Shown here one piece after another: positions 24,461 to 33,034 of a stretch of DNA of 64,000 nt. Positions within the stretch are counted from its first letter, which is position 1; each line of letters opens with the position of its first letter. The stretch is from positions 1 to 64,000 of the forward strand of contig DATDQA010000062.1 in the NCBI GenBank assembly GCA_035292505.1, given 5' to 3'. The position numbers and the translations under genes are program-made. The stretch comes from DATDQA01 sp035292505. GTDB lineage: Bacteria; Bacteroidota; Bacteroidia; Chitinophagales; Saprospiraceae. The notes under the pieces were generated by a model. That model made no database searches and was not told the DNA's origin. It saw only the letters and a list, made by a program, of their open reading frames with translations.

Positions 24461-27295
24461 TTAAGGCAAAAGCTTATTCTTCAAAAATTGCCCTGTATAC
24501 GATCCCTTTACCTTCACAAGCTCCTCCGGTCTTCCTTCAAATACGACGTAGCCTCCTTCTTCCCCTCCTTCCGGCCCGAGGTCAATCACCCAGTCAGCCG
24601 ATTTGATCACTTCCATGTTGTGCTCGATCACTACGACGGTATGTCCCTGCTCAACAAGAGCATTGAGGGCGCTCAGAAGCTTTTCGATATCATGAAAATG
24701 CAAACCCGTTGTAGGTTCATCGAAAATGAAGACGATCTTATTTGTATCGTTCTCCCTTCCGATGAATGAAGCAAGCTTCACGCGTTGCGCTTCACCTCCG
24801 GATAAGGTGCTGGAAGGCTGACCCAATTTGATATACCCGAGACCGACATCTGCAAGTGGTTTGAGTTTTCGCACTATCTCTGATTCCGTTCTGAAGAAGT
24901 CTAATGCTTCTTCGATACTCAGATTGAGGACATCGTTGATATTCTTTCCGCGGTAAGTGACTTCGAGGATCTCGCGTTTGAATCTCTGTCCTCTGCATTC
25001 ATCACATTCGAGTTTCACATCAGCAAGGAATTGCATCTCGACAATGATTTCACCATCGCCTTTACACGTTTCGCATCTCCCTCCTTCTACATTGAAAGAA
25101 AAATGTTTCGGCTTATATCCGCGGATGTGGGACAACTGCTGATCGCAGAAGAGTTCCCTGATCGAATCATAGGCTTTTACATATGTGACAGGATTTGACC
25201 GTGACGATCTTCCTATCGGATTCTGACTCACCATCTCAACCTGGGTGACCATGCCTTCATCTCCACTCAGAGTCGCGGTCATGCCTTTGCCTTTGAACGT
25301 TTCATCAAACATGGCCATCAACAACGGATAGAGTTCATATTTGATCAGCGTCGTTTTACCAGAACCTGAGACACCCGTCACGACGGTCATGGCCTGCAGA
25401 GGGATCGTCACTTCCGCTTTCTTCAGGTTATGTTTACGGGCACCGGTAAGCCTGAGCTTGTGCACGAGAGCTCGCCTCTGCTTAGGTACCTGTATCATGC
25501 GCTCTCCATTCAGGTATTGATATGTCAGACTATGTTTTCCATTTTTTGTAAACTCAGCAAACGTTCCGGAAAACACGAGGTGTCCTCCATGAATACCAGC
25601 TCCCGGACCGATGTCAATGATCTCATCTGCACTCCGCACGACTTCTTCTTCATGCTCCACAACGACAACTGTATTTCCGAGGTCTCGCAATGTCTTGAGT
25701 ACAGAAACCAATCTCTGGGTATCGCGTGGATGAAGTCCTACACTTGGTTCATCAAGCAGGTAAAGGGATGCTGTGAGATTGCTACCAAGAAGTCTTGTGA
25801 GATTGATCCGCTGTGTCTCACCCCCACTGAGTGAAGCAGCGGTGCGTTCAAGGGTCAGGTATCCAAGACCGACATCGCAAAGGGTTCTGAGACGCGTCCT
25901 GATTTCAAACAGAAGTCTTTTCGCCAATTGCATTTCATATTCAGAGATTGTCAGTGCTTCAAAAAAGGCCCGTAATTCAGTAATAGGTATGACCGCCAGT
26001 TCTGGCAATGCGCGACCACTGATTTTGATATAGGTAGCTTCCTTACGCAACCGGCCACCGTCACATTCCGAGCACATTGTGCGACCTCTGAAACGGGCAA
26101 GCATGATGCGATTCTGAATCTTATATGCTTTAGAGGCCAGCTCTTCAAAAAAGGCATCGATACCCGGGGCTTTTGGAATTCCACGCCATACTTGCTTCTG
26201 CTCTTCCGCTGATAAATCCTCATAGGGCCGATGTACCGGAAAGCCAATCTTCTCTGCAGCAAGTATAAATCTGCGTAGCCATGTACTGCTCTTCTCTCCA
26301 CTCCAGCAAGCAATAGCACCTGTAAACAAGTTTCGTTCGCGATCAGGAATGACTTTATCCGGATCAATGCCCATGATGCGACCAAATCCCTCACACCGCG
26401 GACATGCTCCAAAAGGGCTATTGTAATTGAACAAGTCCGGGACGGGTTCGATAAATTCGATGCCATCCAATTCAAAGCGATTACTGAAATGCACTTCAGT
26501 GCCATCTTCCAGTTCGAGCACACACATTCCTTCACCTTCATACATGGCAGTCTGTACGCTGTCGGCAAGGCGTTGTTGCTGTGCCTGATCTGAAGGATCA
26601 ATCGCAACCCGGTCCACTAAAAGACGTAGCGTGGATGTTTTCGGATCGGACAAATTCAAAGAAAGAAGTTTGCTCGATCCTGCAAGGAATTCTTCAATGC
26701 GATACAATTTGCGTCCTGCATGTATCCTGGAGAATCCTTTTTGCAGTAGAATCGACAATTCCTGTTTTACCGATCTGTCATAGTTTTTGGCGTGAAACGG
26801 CGCAAAGAGGACAACTCTGGTCCCCGGTGTGAGGCTGTTGAGATAGTTGATGACATCAGTGACGCTGTGTTTTTTGACTTCCTGTCCTGAGACCGGAGAA
26901 ATCGTACGTCCGATCCGCGCATAGAGCAGACGCAGGTAATCATTGATTTCGGTCAAAGAGCCGACGGTGGATCTTGCATTGCTTGTGCTGATTTTTTGTT
27001 CAACCGCGATTGCCGGACAGATACCCTTGATGTAATCCACATCCGGTTTCTTCATCCGGTTCAGAAACTGCCGGGCATAGCTTGACAAACTCTCCACATA
27101 CCGGCGTTGACCCTCGGAGTACAAGGTGTCCATGACCAGTGAAGATTTCCCGGAACCGGACAGTCCTGTGACCACAACCAGCCTGTTTTTAGGAATATTG
27201 ACATCAATATTTTTAAGATTGTTGCTGCGGGCTCCTTTAATGAAAATACTGTCTATCAACGTACTATGTCCGGGTTTTTCCTTTACACGCATCAT
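24461..27295 (-). CDS. uvrA: Excinuclease ABC subunit A
   Basis: 944 residues with two ABC ATPase halves. Walker A sites are GLSGSGKSS (about residue 43) and GVSGSGKTT (about 640); signature motifs are LSGGETQRINL and LSGGEAQRVKL. Zinc-binding cysteine pairs occur at CPRCEGFG, CSECDGG and in CETCKGDGE...CDECRG. UvrA dimers scan DNA for bulky lesions and load UvrB in nucleotide excision repair. The start MMRVKEKPG could be either of two adjacent ATGs. It is a single gene; uvrB and uvrC are not near, which is usual. Confidence 0.97.
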   Translation of the reverse strand: MMRVKEKPGHSTLIDSIFIKGARSNNLKNIDVNIPKNRLVVVTGLSGSGKSSLVMDTLYSEGQRRYVESLSSYARQFLNRMKKPDVDYIKGICPAIAVEQKISTSNARSTVGSLTEINDYLRLLYARIGRTISPVSGQEVKKHSVTDVINYLNSLTPGTRVVLFAPFHAKNYDRSVKQELSILLQKGFSRIHAGRKLYRIEEFLAGSSKLLSLNLSDPKTSTLRLLVDRVAIDPSDQAQQQRLADSVQTAMYEGEGMCVLELEDGTEVHFSNRFELDGIEFIEPVPDLFNYNSPFGACPRCEGFGRIMGIDPDKVIPDRERNLFTGAIACWSGEKSSTWLRRFILAAEKIGFPVHRPYEDLSAEEQKQVWRGIPKAPGIDAFFEELASKAYKIQNRIMLARFRGRTMCSECDGGRLRKEATYIKISGRALPELAVIPITELRAFFEALTISEYEMQLAKRLLFEIRTRLRTLCDVGLGYLTLERTAASLSGGETQRINLTRLLGSNLTASLYLLDEPSVGLHPRDTQRLVSVLKTLRDLGNTVVVVEHEEEVVRSADEIIDIGPGAGIHGGHLVFSGTFAEFTKNGKHSLTYQYLNGERMIQVPKQRRALVHKLRLTGARKHNLKKAEVTIPLQAMTVVTGVSGSGKTTLIKYELYPLLMAMFDETFKGKGMTATLSGDEGMVTQVEMVSQNPIGRSSRSNPVTYVKAYDSIRELFCDQQLSHIRGYKPKHFSFNVEGGRCETCKGDGEIIVEMQFLADVKLECDECRGQRFKREILEVTYRGKNINDVLNLSIEEALDFFRTESEIVRKLKPLADVGLGYIKLGQPSSTLSGGEAQRVKLASFIGRENDTNKIVFIFDEPTTGLHFHDIEKLLSALNALVEQGHTVVVIEHNMEVIKSADWVIDLGPEGGEEGGYVVFEGRPEELVKVKGSYTGQFLKNKLLP

Positions 27296-27424
27296 TTAGG
27301 GGAAGTTGGTAAGGTTTTTGCAAAGCTCTGAGAAATAACGCAGGCAAGTTGCAGAATTCCTGGCAGTTAATATTTTGTTAACGAGGTTTTTCCCTCGTTT
27401 CTCGCATTATATGAAGTTATACAT

Positions 27425-27432
27425 TAGCTTTG
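27425..27432 (+). promoter_or_regulatory. -7 box (TAGCTTTG) for sigma factor gene
   Basis: Exact TAnnTTTG match about 114 bp before the ATG, with TTTC 23 nt upstream as a weak -33 element. Confidence 0.4.
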
Positions 27433-27545
27433 TGAAATCGTTCTAGAAGCAGTTAGTTCAGAATACCTCAAACTTTCGTCTATACGCGCAACATTCTACA
27501 CTTGACTTTAAGGTTCGATTTACTGACATTTAAAAAGTGTAGACT

Positions 27546-28127
27546 ATGCAGCGCATTCCTCTCTCTGATCAGCAATTGATTGAAACCTATCTGGCTGGCG
27601 ACGAAAAGGCCTTCGAAATCCTTCTTAACCGTCACAAGAGTAAGATCTATACGTCTATCTACCTCTTTGTGAAAGACGAAGACCAGGCGAATGACATTTT
27701 CCAGGAGGTATTTATCAAGATCATCGATACCCTGCGCAAAGGAAAGTACAACCATGAAGGAAAATTCCTGCAATGGGCGATGCGGATCTCATACAATATG
27801 TGTGTGGATCAATTCCGTAGAAACAAGCGCTACTCTAAAGTTTCTCCTACAGAGACTTTCGATATTTTCGATATTCTTGAGACTCCTGAAGAGGGCATGG
27901 AAGGTGCGATGATGCGTACACAAACGCATGATCGTATCCGGATTCTGGTGGATTTACTGCCCGATGAACAACGGGAAGTGGTTATCCTCAGACATTATGC
28001 GGACATGAGTTTTAAAGAAATCGCCGGACTCACAAGAGTAAGCATCAACACCGCACTCGGCAGAATGCGTTACGCCCTAATCAATATCCGTAAGATGATT
28101 GAAGAGAAGCAACTTACGTTGCAATAA
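27546..28127 (+). CDS. RNA polymerase sigma factor, ECF type
   Basis: 193 residues with a sigma-70 region 2 (about 25-95: RHKSKIYTSIYLFVKDEDQA, NDIFQEVFIKI, AMRISYNMCVDQFRRN) and region 4 (about 130-185: LLPDEQREVVILRHYADM, SFKEIAGLTRVSINTA). Region 3 is absent, as in ECF factors. No anti-sigma gene lies next to it; word repeats and the convergent yidD gene follow. Similar stand-alone ECF factors are widespread in Bacteroidota and some are housekeeping-like; the regulon is unknown. Confidence 0.92.
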   Translation: MQRIPLSDQQLIETYLAGDEKAFEILLNRHKSKIYTSIYLFVKDEDQANDIFQEVFIKIIDTLRKGKYNHEGKFLQWAMRISYNMCVDQFRRNKRYSKVSPTETFDIFDILETPEEGMEGAMMRTQTHDRIRILVDLLPDEQREVVILRHYADMSFKEIAGLTRVSINTALGRMRYALINIRKMIEEKQLTLQ

Positions 28128-28128
28128 G

Positions 28129-28258
28129 AAAGGCGAAGGCTGAGGCGAAGGCGAAGGAAAGCCTGTTATCTGCAAATGGTAAACGATTAACGGATCAACC
28201 GCTTTCGGTAGCGCATGGTAGCAGCGAATAGCCAACAGCTAACGGCCAACAGCTTTCT
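28129..28258. repeat. Compound word-repeat tract (GGCTGAGGC and GGCCAACAGC families)
   Basis: 28129-28160 holds GGCTGAGGCGAAGGCGAAGG. The 23 bp from 28138 are identical to codons in the clpB tail (61277-61299), and a variant lies at 31486-31522. 28178-28258 holds degenerate AACGGCCAACAGC words, reverse complements of those at 37512-37568 and 58250-58305. The tract runs into yidD and encodes its last codons and stop. Confidence 0.75.
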
Positions 28259-28481
28259 TTTTAGGTACCGGATCATATCCATGCCCTCCCCAGGGATGAC
28301 AGCGTACGATACGCTTGAGACCTAACCACAGTCCTTTGAATACGCCCCATTCTTTAATTGCAAGGATCATATACCATGAGCACGTAGGCTCAAAACGGCA
28401 GGTCTTGCCCATCAGTGGAGAGATTGTCCATTGATAAATCTTGATGGGAAGGATGACGATATGTTGGAGAATCTTATTCAT
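28239..28481 (-). CDS. yidD: Membrane protein insertion efficiency factor YidD
   Basis: 80 residues with the YidD signature: ILPIKIYQWTISPLMGKTCRFEPTCS is split by an N-terminal amphipathic helix and followed by YMILAIKEWGVFKGLWLGLKR and RCHPWGGHGYDPVP. YidD sits at the inner face of the cytoplasmic membrane and aids YidC/Sec insertion of membrane proteins. Usual partners (rpmH, rnpA, yidC) are absent here, as is common in Bacteroidota. The end KKKAVGR and the stop are encoded by a word-repeat tract, so the natural C-terminus may have been replaced. Confidence 0.92.
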   Translation of the reverse strand: MNKILQHIVILPIKIYQWTISPLMGKTCRFEPTCSWYMILAIKEWGVFKGLWLGLKRIVRCHPWGGHGYDPVPKKKAVGR

Positions 28482-28496
28482 GATACCCTTCTTGAT

Positions 28497-28620
28497 CCGG
28501 AGAATTCCATTTTATCGGGGCGGGAATAAATCCCACCCCTTCCATATACCTGCAAAAAGGGAATTCGACATTCTTTATCTGACTCTGGGCGGGAATAAAT
28601 CCCGACAAACCGATGAAATA
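28497..28620. repeat. GGGCGGGAATAAATCCC palindromic repeats
   Basis: Two copies of GGGCGGGAATAAATCCC (near 28517 and 28589), each able to fold on itself, are spaced by about 70 bp. Related elements occur at 32878-33004 and 58505-58590. Confidence 0.7.
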
Positions 28621-28643
28621 TGAGGAGCCTTCAATCCTTATGC

Positions 28644-28677
28644 TTTGAATCTAACGAGATTCATTTCTGTATTTTCG
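28644..28677 (+). promoter_or_regulatory. Promoter of adk
   Basis: TTTG at 28644-28647, 22 nt spacer, TATTTTCG at 28670-28677 followed by CGCC, about 27 nt before the ATG. Confidence 0.5.
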
Positions 28678-28704
28678 CGCCTTTGCAATTCTAATTACCA
28701 GGTT

Positions 28705-29307
28705 ATGCTCAATCTCATTCTCTTTGGTCCCCCTGGATCAGGCAAAGGTACGCAGGCGAAAATGCTCGTTGAACAATACAATCTGGTGCATATCTCAACA
28801 GGTGATCTCTTCCGCAACGAGATACAGAAACAAACACCTTTGGGTATTGAAGCAAAAGGATATATGTCGCGTGGAGAACTGGTCCCCGATTCTGTGACGA
28901 TAGGCATCCTGAAGAATGCTGTCGATGCGAATTCGGAGGCGGAAGGTTTTATCTTCGATGGATTCCCGCGCACGATCCCGCAAGCGAAGGCACTTGACGC
29001 ATTGCTCGATGATCTCGGCGAGGAAGTCTCAGGGCTTGTGGCGCTCTCCGTACCCGAACAGGAAATCATCAACCGAATACTCCTGCGTGGAAAATCATCA
29101 GGTCGTCCCGATGACAACGACCCTGCAATCGTCAGAAACCGGATCCAGGTCTATGAAGATGAGACCTCTCCTGTCTATGCACATTATGCTGGAGTAGGAA
29201 AATCATATATGGTGAATGGCATCGGATCGGTCGATGAGATCTTTGAACGTCTTTCTGAAGTGATCGACAACCTGGATAACAGTTGGTGGGACGAGGAAGA
29301 AGAATAG
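28705..29307 (+). CDS. adk: Adenylate kinase
   Basis: 200 residues from the ATG at 28705 (MLNLILFGPPGSGKGTQ), so the P-loop is at residues 7-15. The AMP-binding region shows STGDLFR and GFPRTIPQAKAL; the short lid is LLRGKSSGRPDDN without the zinc-finger lid. It interconverts AMP, ADP and ATP in the cytoplasm. A frame from 28645 would overlap the promoter and was rejected. obg follows by 108 bp on the same strand, a common Bacteroidota pair. Confidence 0.96.
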   Translation: MLNLILFGPPGSGKGTQAKMLVEQYNLVHISTGDLFRNEIQKQTPLGIEAKGYMSRGELVPDSVTIGILKNAVDANSEAEGFIFDGFPRTIPQAKALDALLDDLGEEVSGLVALSVPEQEIINRILLRGKSSGRPDDNDPAIVRNRIQVYEDETSPVYAHYAGVGKSYMVNGIGSVDEIFERLSEVIDNLDNSWWDEEEE

Positions 29308-29415
29308 TATTTCAAAGCGTCGAAGTCTGTCGTAGACGAATATGTTGTTGAATACCCACGGCTACCGTCCGACCGAGTTTGGCCATGGTTGGAAAGTATC
29401 AGAGAATAATACACT

Positions 29416-30417
29416 TTGGCAGATCAAAACTTTGTTGATTACGTAAAAATTCACTGCAAGTCTGGAGCCGGAGGTGCAGGTTTTGTCCATTTCCATAGTG
29501 ATCGCACCAATCCACGCGGTGGTCCTGATGGTGGCGATGGCGGCCATGGCGGCCATATCATCCTGCGTGGAAATGCACAACTGTGGACCCTCCTGCATCT
29601 CAAATACCGGAAGCATGTCATCGCAGGGAAAGGAGTAAAGGGAGGCGATGGTAATAAAACCGGTGCAGATGGTGAAGACATCATCCTTGAAGTACCATTG
29701 GGCACAATCGCGCGCGACGCTGAAACAAACATCATCGATTTCGAGATCACAAAGCATGATGAGGAAAAAATTCTTGTTCCAGGTGGAAGGGGTGGTCTTG
29801 GCAATTCACACTTTAAGACATCGACAAACCAGGCACCTCGCTATGCGCAACCTGGTGAACCTTCTCAGGAGAAATGGAAGATCTTTGAGCTGAAGATTCT
29901 TGCAGATGTTGGTTTGGTTGGTTTTCCGAATGCCGGCAAGTCGACCTTGCTCGCAGCAGTTTCAGCAGCTAAACCCAGAATCGCTGACTATCCCTTCACC
30001 ACGTTGGTCCCGAATCTCGGTATTGTAGCTTACCGGGATGATAAGTCATTTGTCATGGCGGATATTCCCGGCATCATCGAAGATGCGCATCTCGGGAAGG
30101 GATTGGGTCATCGCTTTCTTCGACATATTGAGCGCAATGCTGTGCTGTTATTCATGATACCCTGCGATGCACCGAGCATCCGGGAACAGTATGCCGTGTT
30201 GCTCCATGAGCTGGAAATGTACAATCCCGAACTCCTGGATAAACCAAGACTCCTTGCGATTACCAAGAGCGATCTGATCGATAGCGAACTGGAAGGACTA
30301 TTGAAAAAAGATTTGCCTGAGGGTATTCGTCCGATGTTTATTTCGGCAGTAAGTGGTAAGGGAATACAAGAGCTGAAAGATGTGCTTTGGGAGAAGTTGA
30401 ATGATACGAATACATAG
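29416..30417 (+). CDS. obg: Obg-family GTPase (CgtA)
   Basis: 333 residues. The glycine-rich Obg domain occupies about 1-158 (NFVDYVKIHCKSGAGG, GGPDGGDGGHGGHI). The G domain follows, with G1 GFPNAGKST, G2 YPFTTL, G3 DIPGIIE and G4 ITKSDL. The third, OCT, domain of Bacillus Obg is absent, as in many Bacteroidota. Obg binds the 50S subunit and links ribosome assembly with the stringent response. The start must be TTG at 29416: the residues that follow (ADQNFVDYVK) are the conserved N-terminus, no ATG or GTG precedes them, and an in-frame stop lies 9 bp upstream. Confidence 0.95.
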   Translation: MADQNFVDYVKIHCKSGAGGAGFVHFHSDRTNPRGGPDGGDGGHGGHIILRGNAQLWTLLHLKYRKHVIAGKGVKGGDGNKTGADGEDIILEVPLGTIARDAETNIIDFEITKHDEEKILVPGGRGGLGNSHFKTSTNQAPRYAQPGEPSQEKWKIFELKILADVGLVGFPNAGKSTLLAAVSAAKPRIADYPFTTLVPNLGIVAYRDDKSFVMADIPGIIEDAHLGKGLGHRFLRHIERNAVLLFMIPCDAPSIREQYAVLLHELEMYNPELLDKPRLLAITKSDLIDSELEGLLKKDLPEGIRPMFISAVSGKGIQELKDVLWEKLNDTNT

Positions 30418-30634
30418 AATCACATGTCTGCGAAAAAGTCCGAATTAAGACATTCCATGGCTGTCATTTCCTGCCCGAATGGTTAGGAGGTGATTCTTAC
30501 CGGATGAAATGCTCACCCAGATCTGGAGAATTATTTGAAAAAGTACAGCCGGCAGTGTATACGGCAAAATTTGCAGATACAGTCCTGGAACGACTCAGAT
30601 CCGCTCATCCTCTCAGCTCTCGCGGAGTTTCTCG

Positions 30635-30642
30635 TAATTTCG
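30635..30642 (+). promoter_or_regulatory. -7 box (TAATTTCG) for tRNA-Arg
   Basis: TAATTTCG is followed by CACCGCGC, the same extension as at 9465-9480, and lies 22 bp before the tRNA. No TTTG -33 element was found. Confidence 0.4.
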
Positions 30643-30663
30643 CACCGCGCAAATTGCCAAAAT

Positions 30664-30736
<73 letters not shown>

Positions 30737-30783
30737 CACAGTGAAACAACAGGACGAGAAGTTTACCCTGAGCTTGCCGAAGG

Positions 30784-30801
30784 GAGTCCTGATGGGGTCA
30801 C
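30784..30801 (+). repeat. Duplicated tRNA-Arg 3' end (att-like scar)
   Basis: GAGTCCTGATGGGGTCAC at 30784-30801 is an exact 18 bp copy of 30720-30737, the T-arm and acceptor end of the tRNA. The 46 bp between them contain CCCTGAGCTTGCCGAAGGG, the palindromic repeat seen inverted near 12207. This is what an excised integrative element or repeat insertion at a tRNA end would leave. Confidence 0.7.
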
Positions 30802-30867
30802 GAAGATTTTTGAAAACAAGTTTCTTCCGGCGTTGTTTCACCGGATGCACACAACACAGAAAATAAA

Positions 30868-31485
30868 ATGAGTACAGATACCATCGTCAAATCACCGGTC
30901 CTCATCTATACCGAACAGACACCGAATCCTGAGTCGCTGAAGTTTGTGACAAACCGCATGCTGTATAAGGGCACCGCAGATTTTCGCTCCAAAGAACTCG
31001 CACAAGAGTGGTCTCCAATTGCAGAGCACCTTTTTGCGTTCCCATATGTCAAAAATGTATATGTCTGCAACAACTTCGTTACAGTCACCAAGGAGATCAA
31101 CTACTCCTGGGAAGATATCATGCTGAAGCTGAAGGAAGAGATCAAGAAGTATGTGACAGATGGTAAGACTATTGTCACTGAAGGATTTGCCGAAGCGATG
31201 GAACAACTGGAAGAAGAGCGTGGTATCGGATACGAATATTCGGGCGATCAGGCAGAGATTGTCAAAAAGATCAAAGATCTCATAGATACCTATGTCAAAC
31301 CAGCCGTCGAAATGGATGGCGGAAATATCGAATTCAAATCCTGGGATGACGGTGTCGTGACTGTCAAAATGCAAGGCGCATGCAGTGGATGCCCATCGTC
31401 TACTGTCACCCTCCAGGCCGGTATCGAAGGCATGCTCAAACGCATGGTGCCTGAAGTGAAGCAGGTCGTGTCCGAGATGGCGTAA
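30868..31485 (+). CDS. NifU-like iron-sulfur scaffold protein (Nfu type)
   Basis: 205 residues. An Nfu N-terminal domain (about 12-100: TEQTPNPESLKFVTNRML) is followed by a NifU C-terminal domain (about 130-200) with PAVEMDGGNIEF and the cluster-binding CSGC motif in MQGACSGCPSS. Nfu proteins carry Fe-S clusters and hand them to client enzymes. The layout matches bacterial/mitochondrial NFU1 homologues. It is a single gene downstream of tRNA-Arg; word repeats start right after its stop. Confidence 0.93.
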   Translation: MSTDTIVKSPVLIYTEQTPNPESLKFVTNRMLYKGTADFRSKELAQEWSPIAEHLFAFPYVKNVYVCNNFVTVTKEINYSWEDIMLKLKEEIKKYVTDGKTIVTEGFAEAMEQLEEERGIGYEYSGDQAEIVKKIKDLIDTYVKPAVEMDGGNIEFKSWDDGVVTVKMQGACSGCPSSTVTLQAGIEGMLKRMVPEVKQVVSEMA

Positions 31486-32040
31486 AGGAAGGCGGAGGCT
31501 AAGGCGGAGGCGGAGGAAAACCAAAGACGCAGTCGAGGGACTCAGGCGCAACTGCAAACTCAAACACAAACTCAAACTCAAACTCAAATGGAGCACAGCG
31601 ACATCCCGATCGAGTGATGCGAGCATCGGGACTCAAGTGCAAGTGCAAGTGGCACCCAGAGGGTGACCCCAACCAAAGGTTGATCAGCCTCTGGCTGAAG
31701 CCTTTGGCTGGCAAGCGCAAAATTCAAGTGCAAGCGCAATTTGAAAATTCGAGCCCTGAAAGGGCGCTACATTAATAACAACGGCTGTAAGCCGTTACAA
31801 ATAGGCTGAGAGTGTAAAGCCCTGCCTCGCCTTCGCGTAGCCGCTTCGGCGGAGCGAGGTAGGGGCGTCAGAAAGTCCAATCCCGAGACGCGGTCTGTTC
31901 ACATTTTCATTTGCCAATCAGTTCAGTCCTGCGTATCCTCACTCGATACCTGCGTATAGTCTTTCCCCCATGACTTGAATTAATCAGGCACACATCTTTG
32001 GTGAAAATTCATGTGTATGTACGACATGTACCATTCTTCA
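31486..32040. repeat. Long compound repeat region after nfu gene
   Basis: A 555 bp gene-free stretch built almost wholly of repeats. 31486-31522 has GGCGGAGGC words; 31546-31590 has AACTCAAAC words; 31600-31635 is an inverted repeat around GATGCGAGCATC; 31630-31745 has CAAGTGCAAGCGCAA words and CCTTTGGCTGG blocks. 31752-31767 is the palindrome GCCCTGAAAGGGC, and the neighbouring GGCTGTAAGCC is a further palindrome. 31819-31866 is a GC-rich imperfect hairpin (GCCCTGCCTCGC with GCGAGGTAGGGGC). The last 170 bp look unique and should hold the promoter of the next gene. Confidence 0.7.
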
Positions 32041-32060
32041 CCAATTAAAAATGTCATGTC

Positions 32061-32807
32061 ATGAAAACGCTGTTGTGTTTTTCCGTGATCAGCCTGCTCG
32101 TCTTGCAGGGAATGGGATATACTCAAAATTATAAGACCGGGGACATCCTCTATGTCGTTGCAAACTCAGGTCTCCGATTGCGCACATCACCAGGTCAGAA
32201 TACCGGAACGATACGTGTCCTTGGGAGTGGAGAGGCCGTAGTCGTATCCAATACATTTGGCTTTGACAGTGCATATCAGGATCAGGCAGGGTGGTTTGAT
32301 GGCCATTGGATCTCTGTGAATATGGAAAATGTGTCAGGTTATGTCTTCGACGCCTTCCTGAGTTCACTTGAGCTACCGAGTCATGAAGATGAGTTTTGTA
32401 TTGAATCCTTGAATTTCACCACGCCGGTGCATACGTACATCAACAATCATTATCCGTTGCGCTATGACGAACAAGGCCCGGAGACCCGGGAAGATGTGAA
32501 TCAATGCATCACCTTTCATGAGGGTGGAATCATGATGACCAGTACTATCGGCGAGGGCTGGCAAAAAACAGATCTGGTTTTCCAGGGATATCGGCTTTCT
32601 GAAGTGGTCAATTTATTCCGCGGCATGATTGTAGATAAAGACTTAAGTCAGGTCTTTCAGGATTCGATGAAATTCTATAAGAACAACGAAGGTCAAATGC
32701 ATCGGGTCCAAATGGGCTCTGAAGTACGTCCGGTACTCATTGAAAAGAAAAGGGATGGCAACATTCACGTGTCTTTCATAGAACTTAATATAGCTGACGG
32801 TTGCTGA
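32061..32807 (+). CDS. Secreted protein with bacterial SH3 domain
   Basis: 248 residues. A signal peptide (MKTLLCFSVISLLVLQGMG) is followed by a bacterial SH3-like domain at about 25-95 (NSGLRLRTSPGQNTGTI, WISVNMENVSGYVFDAF). The remaining 150 residues are of a type I cannot name, with CITFHEGGIMMTST and a C-terminal Cys. SH3b domains often bind peptidoglycan or metal-dependent partners, so a periplasmic role at the cell wall is plausible (inference). A strong terminator lies 31 bp after the stop. Confidence 0.75.
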   Translation: MKTLLCFSVISLLVLQGMGYTQNYKTGDILYVVANSGLRLRTSPGQNTGTIRVLGSGEAVVVSNTFGFDSAYQDQAGWFDGHWISVNMENVSGYVFDAFLSSLELPSHEDEFCIESLNFTTPVHTYINNHYPLRYDEQGPETREDVNQCITFHEGGIMMTSTIGEGWQKTDLVFQGYRLSEVVNLFRGMIVDKDLSQVFQDSMKFYKNNEGQMHRVQMGSEVRPVLIEKKRDGNIHVSFIELNIADGC

Positions 32808-32837
32808 GGACGAGCATGGCGATTTTCTTTTTTCCCG

Positions 32838-32876
32838 GAGGGCGGTGATATTCATCGCCCTCTGCTATTTTTTTTT
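32838..32876 (+). terminator. Intrinsic terminator
   Basis: GAGGGCGGTGA (32838-32848) pairs with TCATCGCCCTC (32852-32862) in an 11 bp stem with a 3 nt loop, followed by a run of nine T. It ends the SH3-protein transcript. Confidence 0.88.
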
Positions 32877-32877
32877 G

Positions 32878-33004
32878 CATTGGGAATAACCCGCCCGTCT
32901 GCACGTTCGGGCCAGAATCCCAATGCTCCAAACTATTCCTCCATTTCATCTTCGCATTGGAATAACCCGCCCGTATCACACATTCGGGCAAGAATCCCGA
33001 TGTA
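32878..33004. repeat. Two direct copies of a ~49 bp palindromic element
   Basis: GCATTGG(G)AATAACCCGCCCGT...ATTCGGGC.AGAATCCC.ATG occurs at 32878-32926 and again at 32954-33003, separated by about 28 bp. Each copy can fold on itself (GGGAATaac.CCG with CGG..AGAATCCC). Same style as the elements at 28517 and 58505. Confidence 0.7.
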
Positions 33005-33034
33005 CTGTCATTATTCATACATAGGAAACATTGA

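Noticed and set aside
30784..30801. Second tRNA gene
   Set aside because: Only the T-arm and acceptor 3' strand are copied; no D-arm or anticodon arm is present.
30892..31626. Open frame of 244 codons opposite the Nfu gene
   Set aside because: Its translation is a low-complexity Leu/Arg/Ser product of the repeat tract and the Nfu antisense strand.
32878..33004. Possible CRISPR array
   Set aside because: Only two imperfect repeats, each internally palindromic over its whole length, one spacer, no cas genes.
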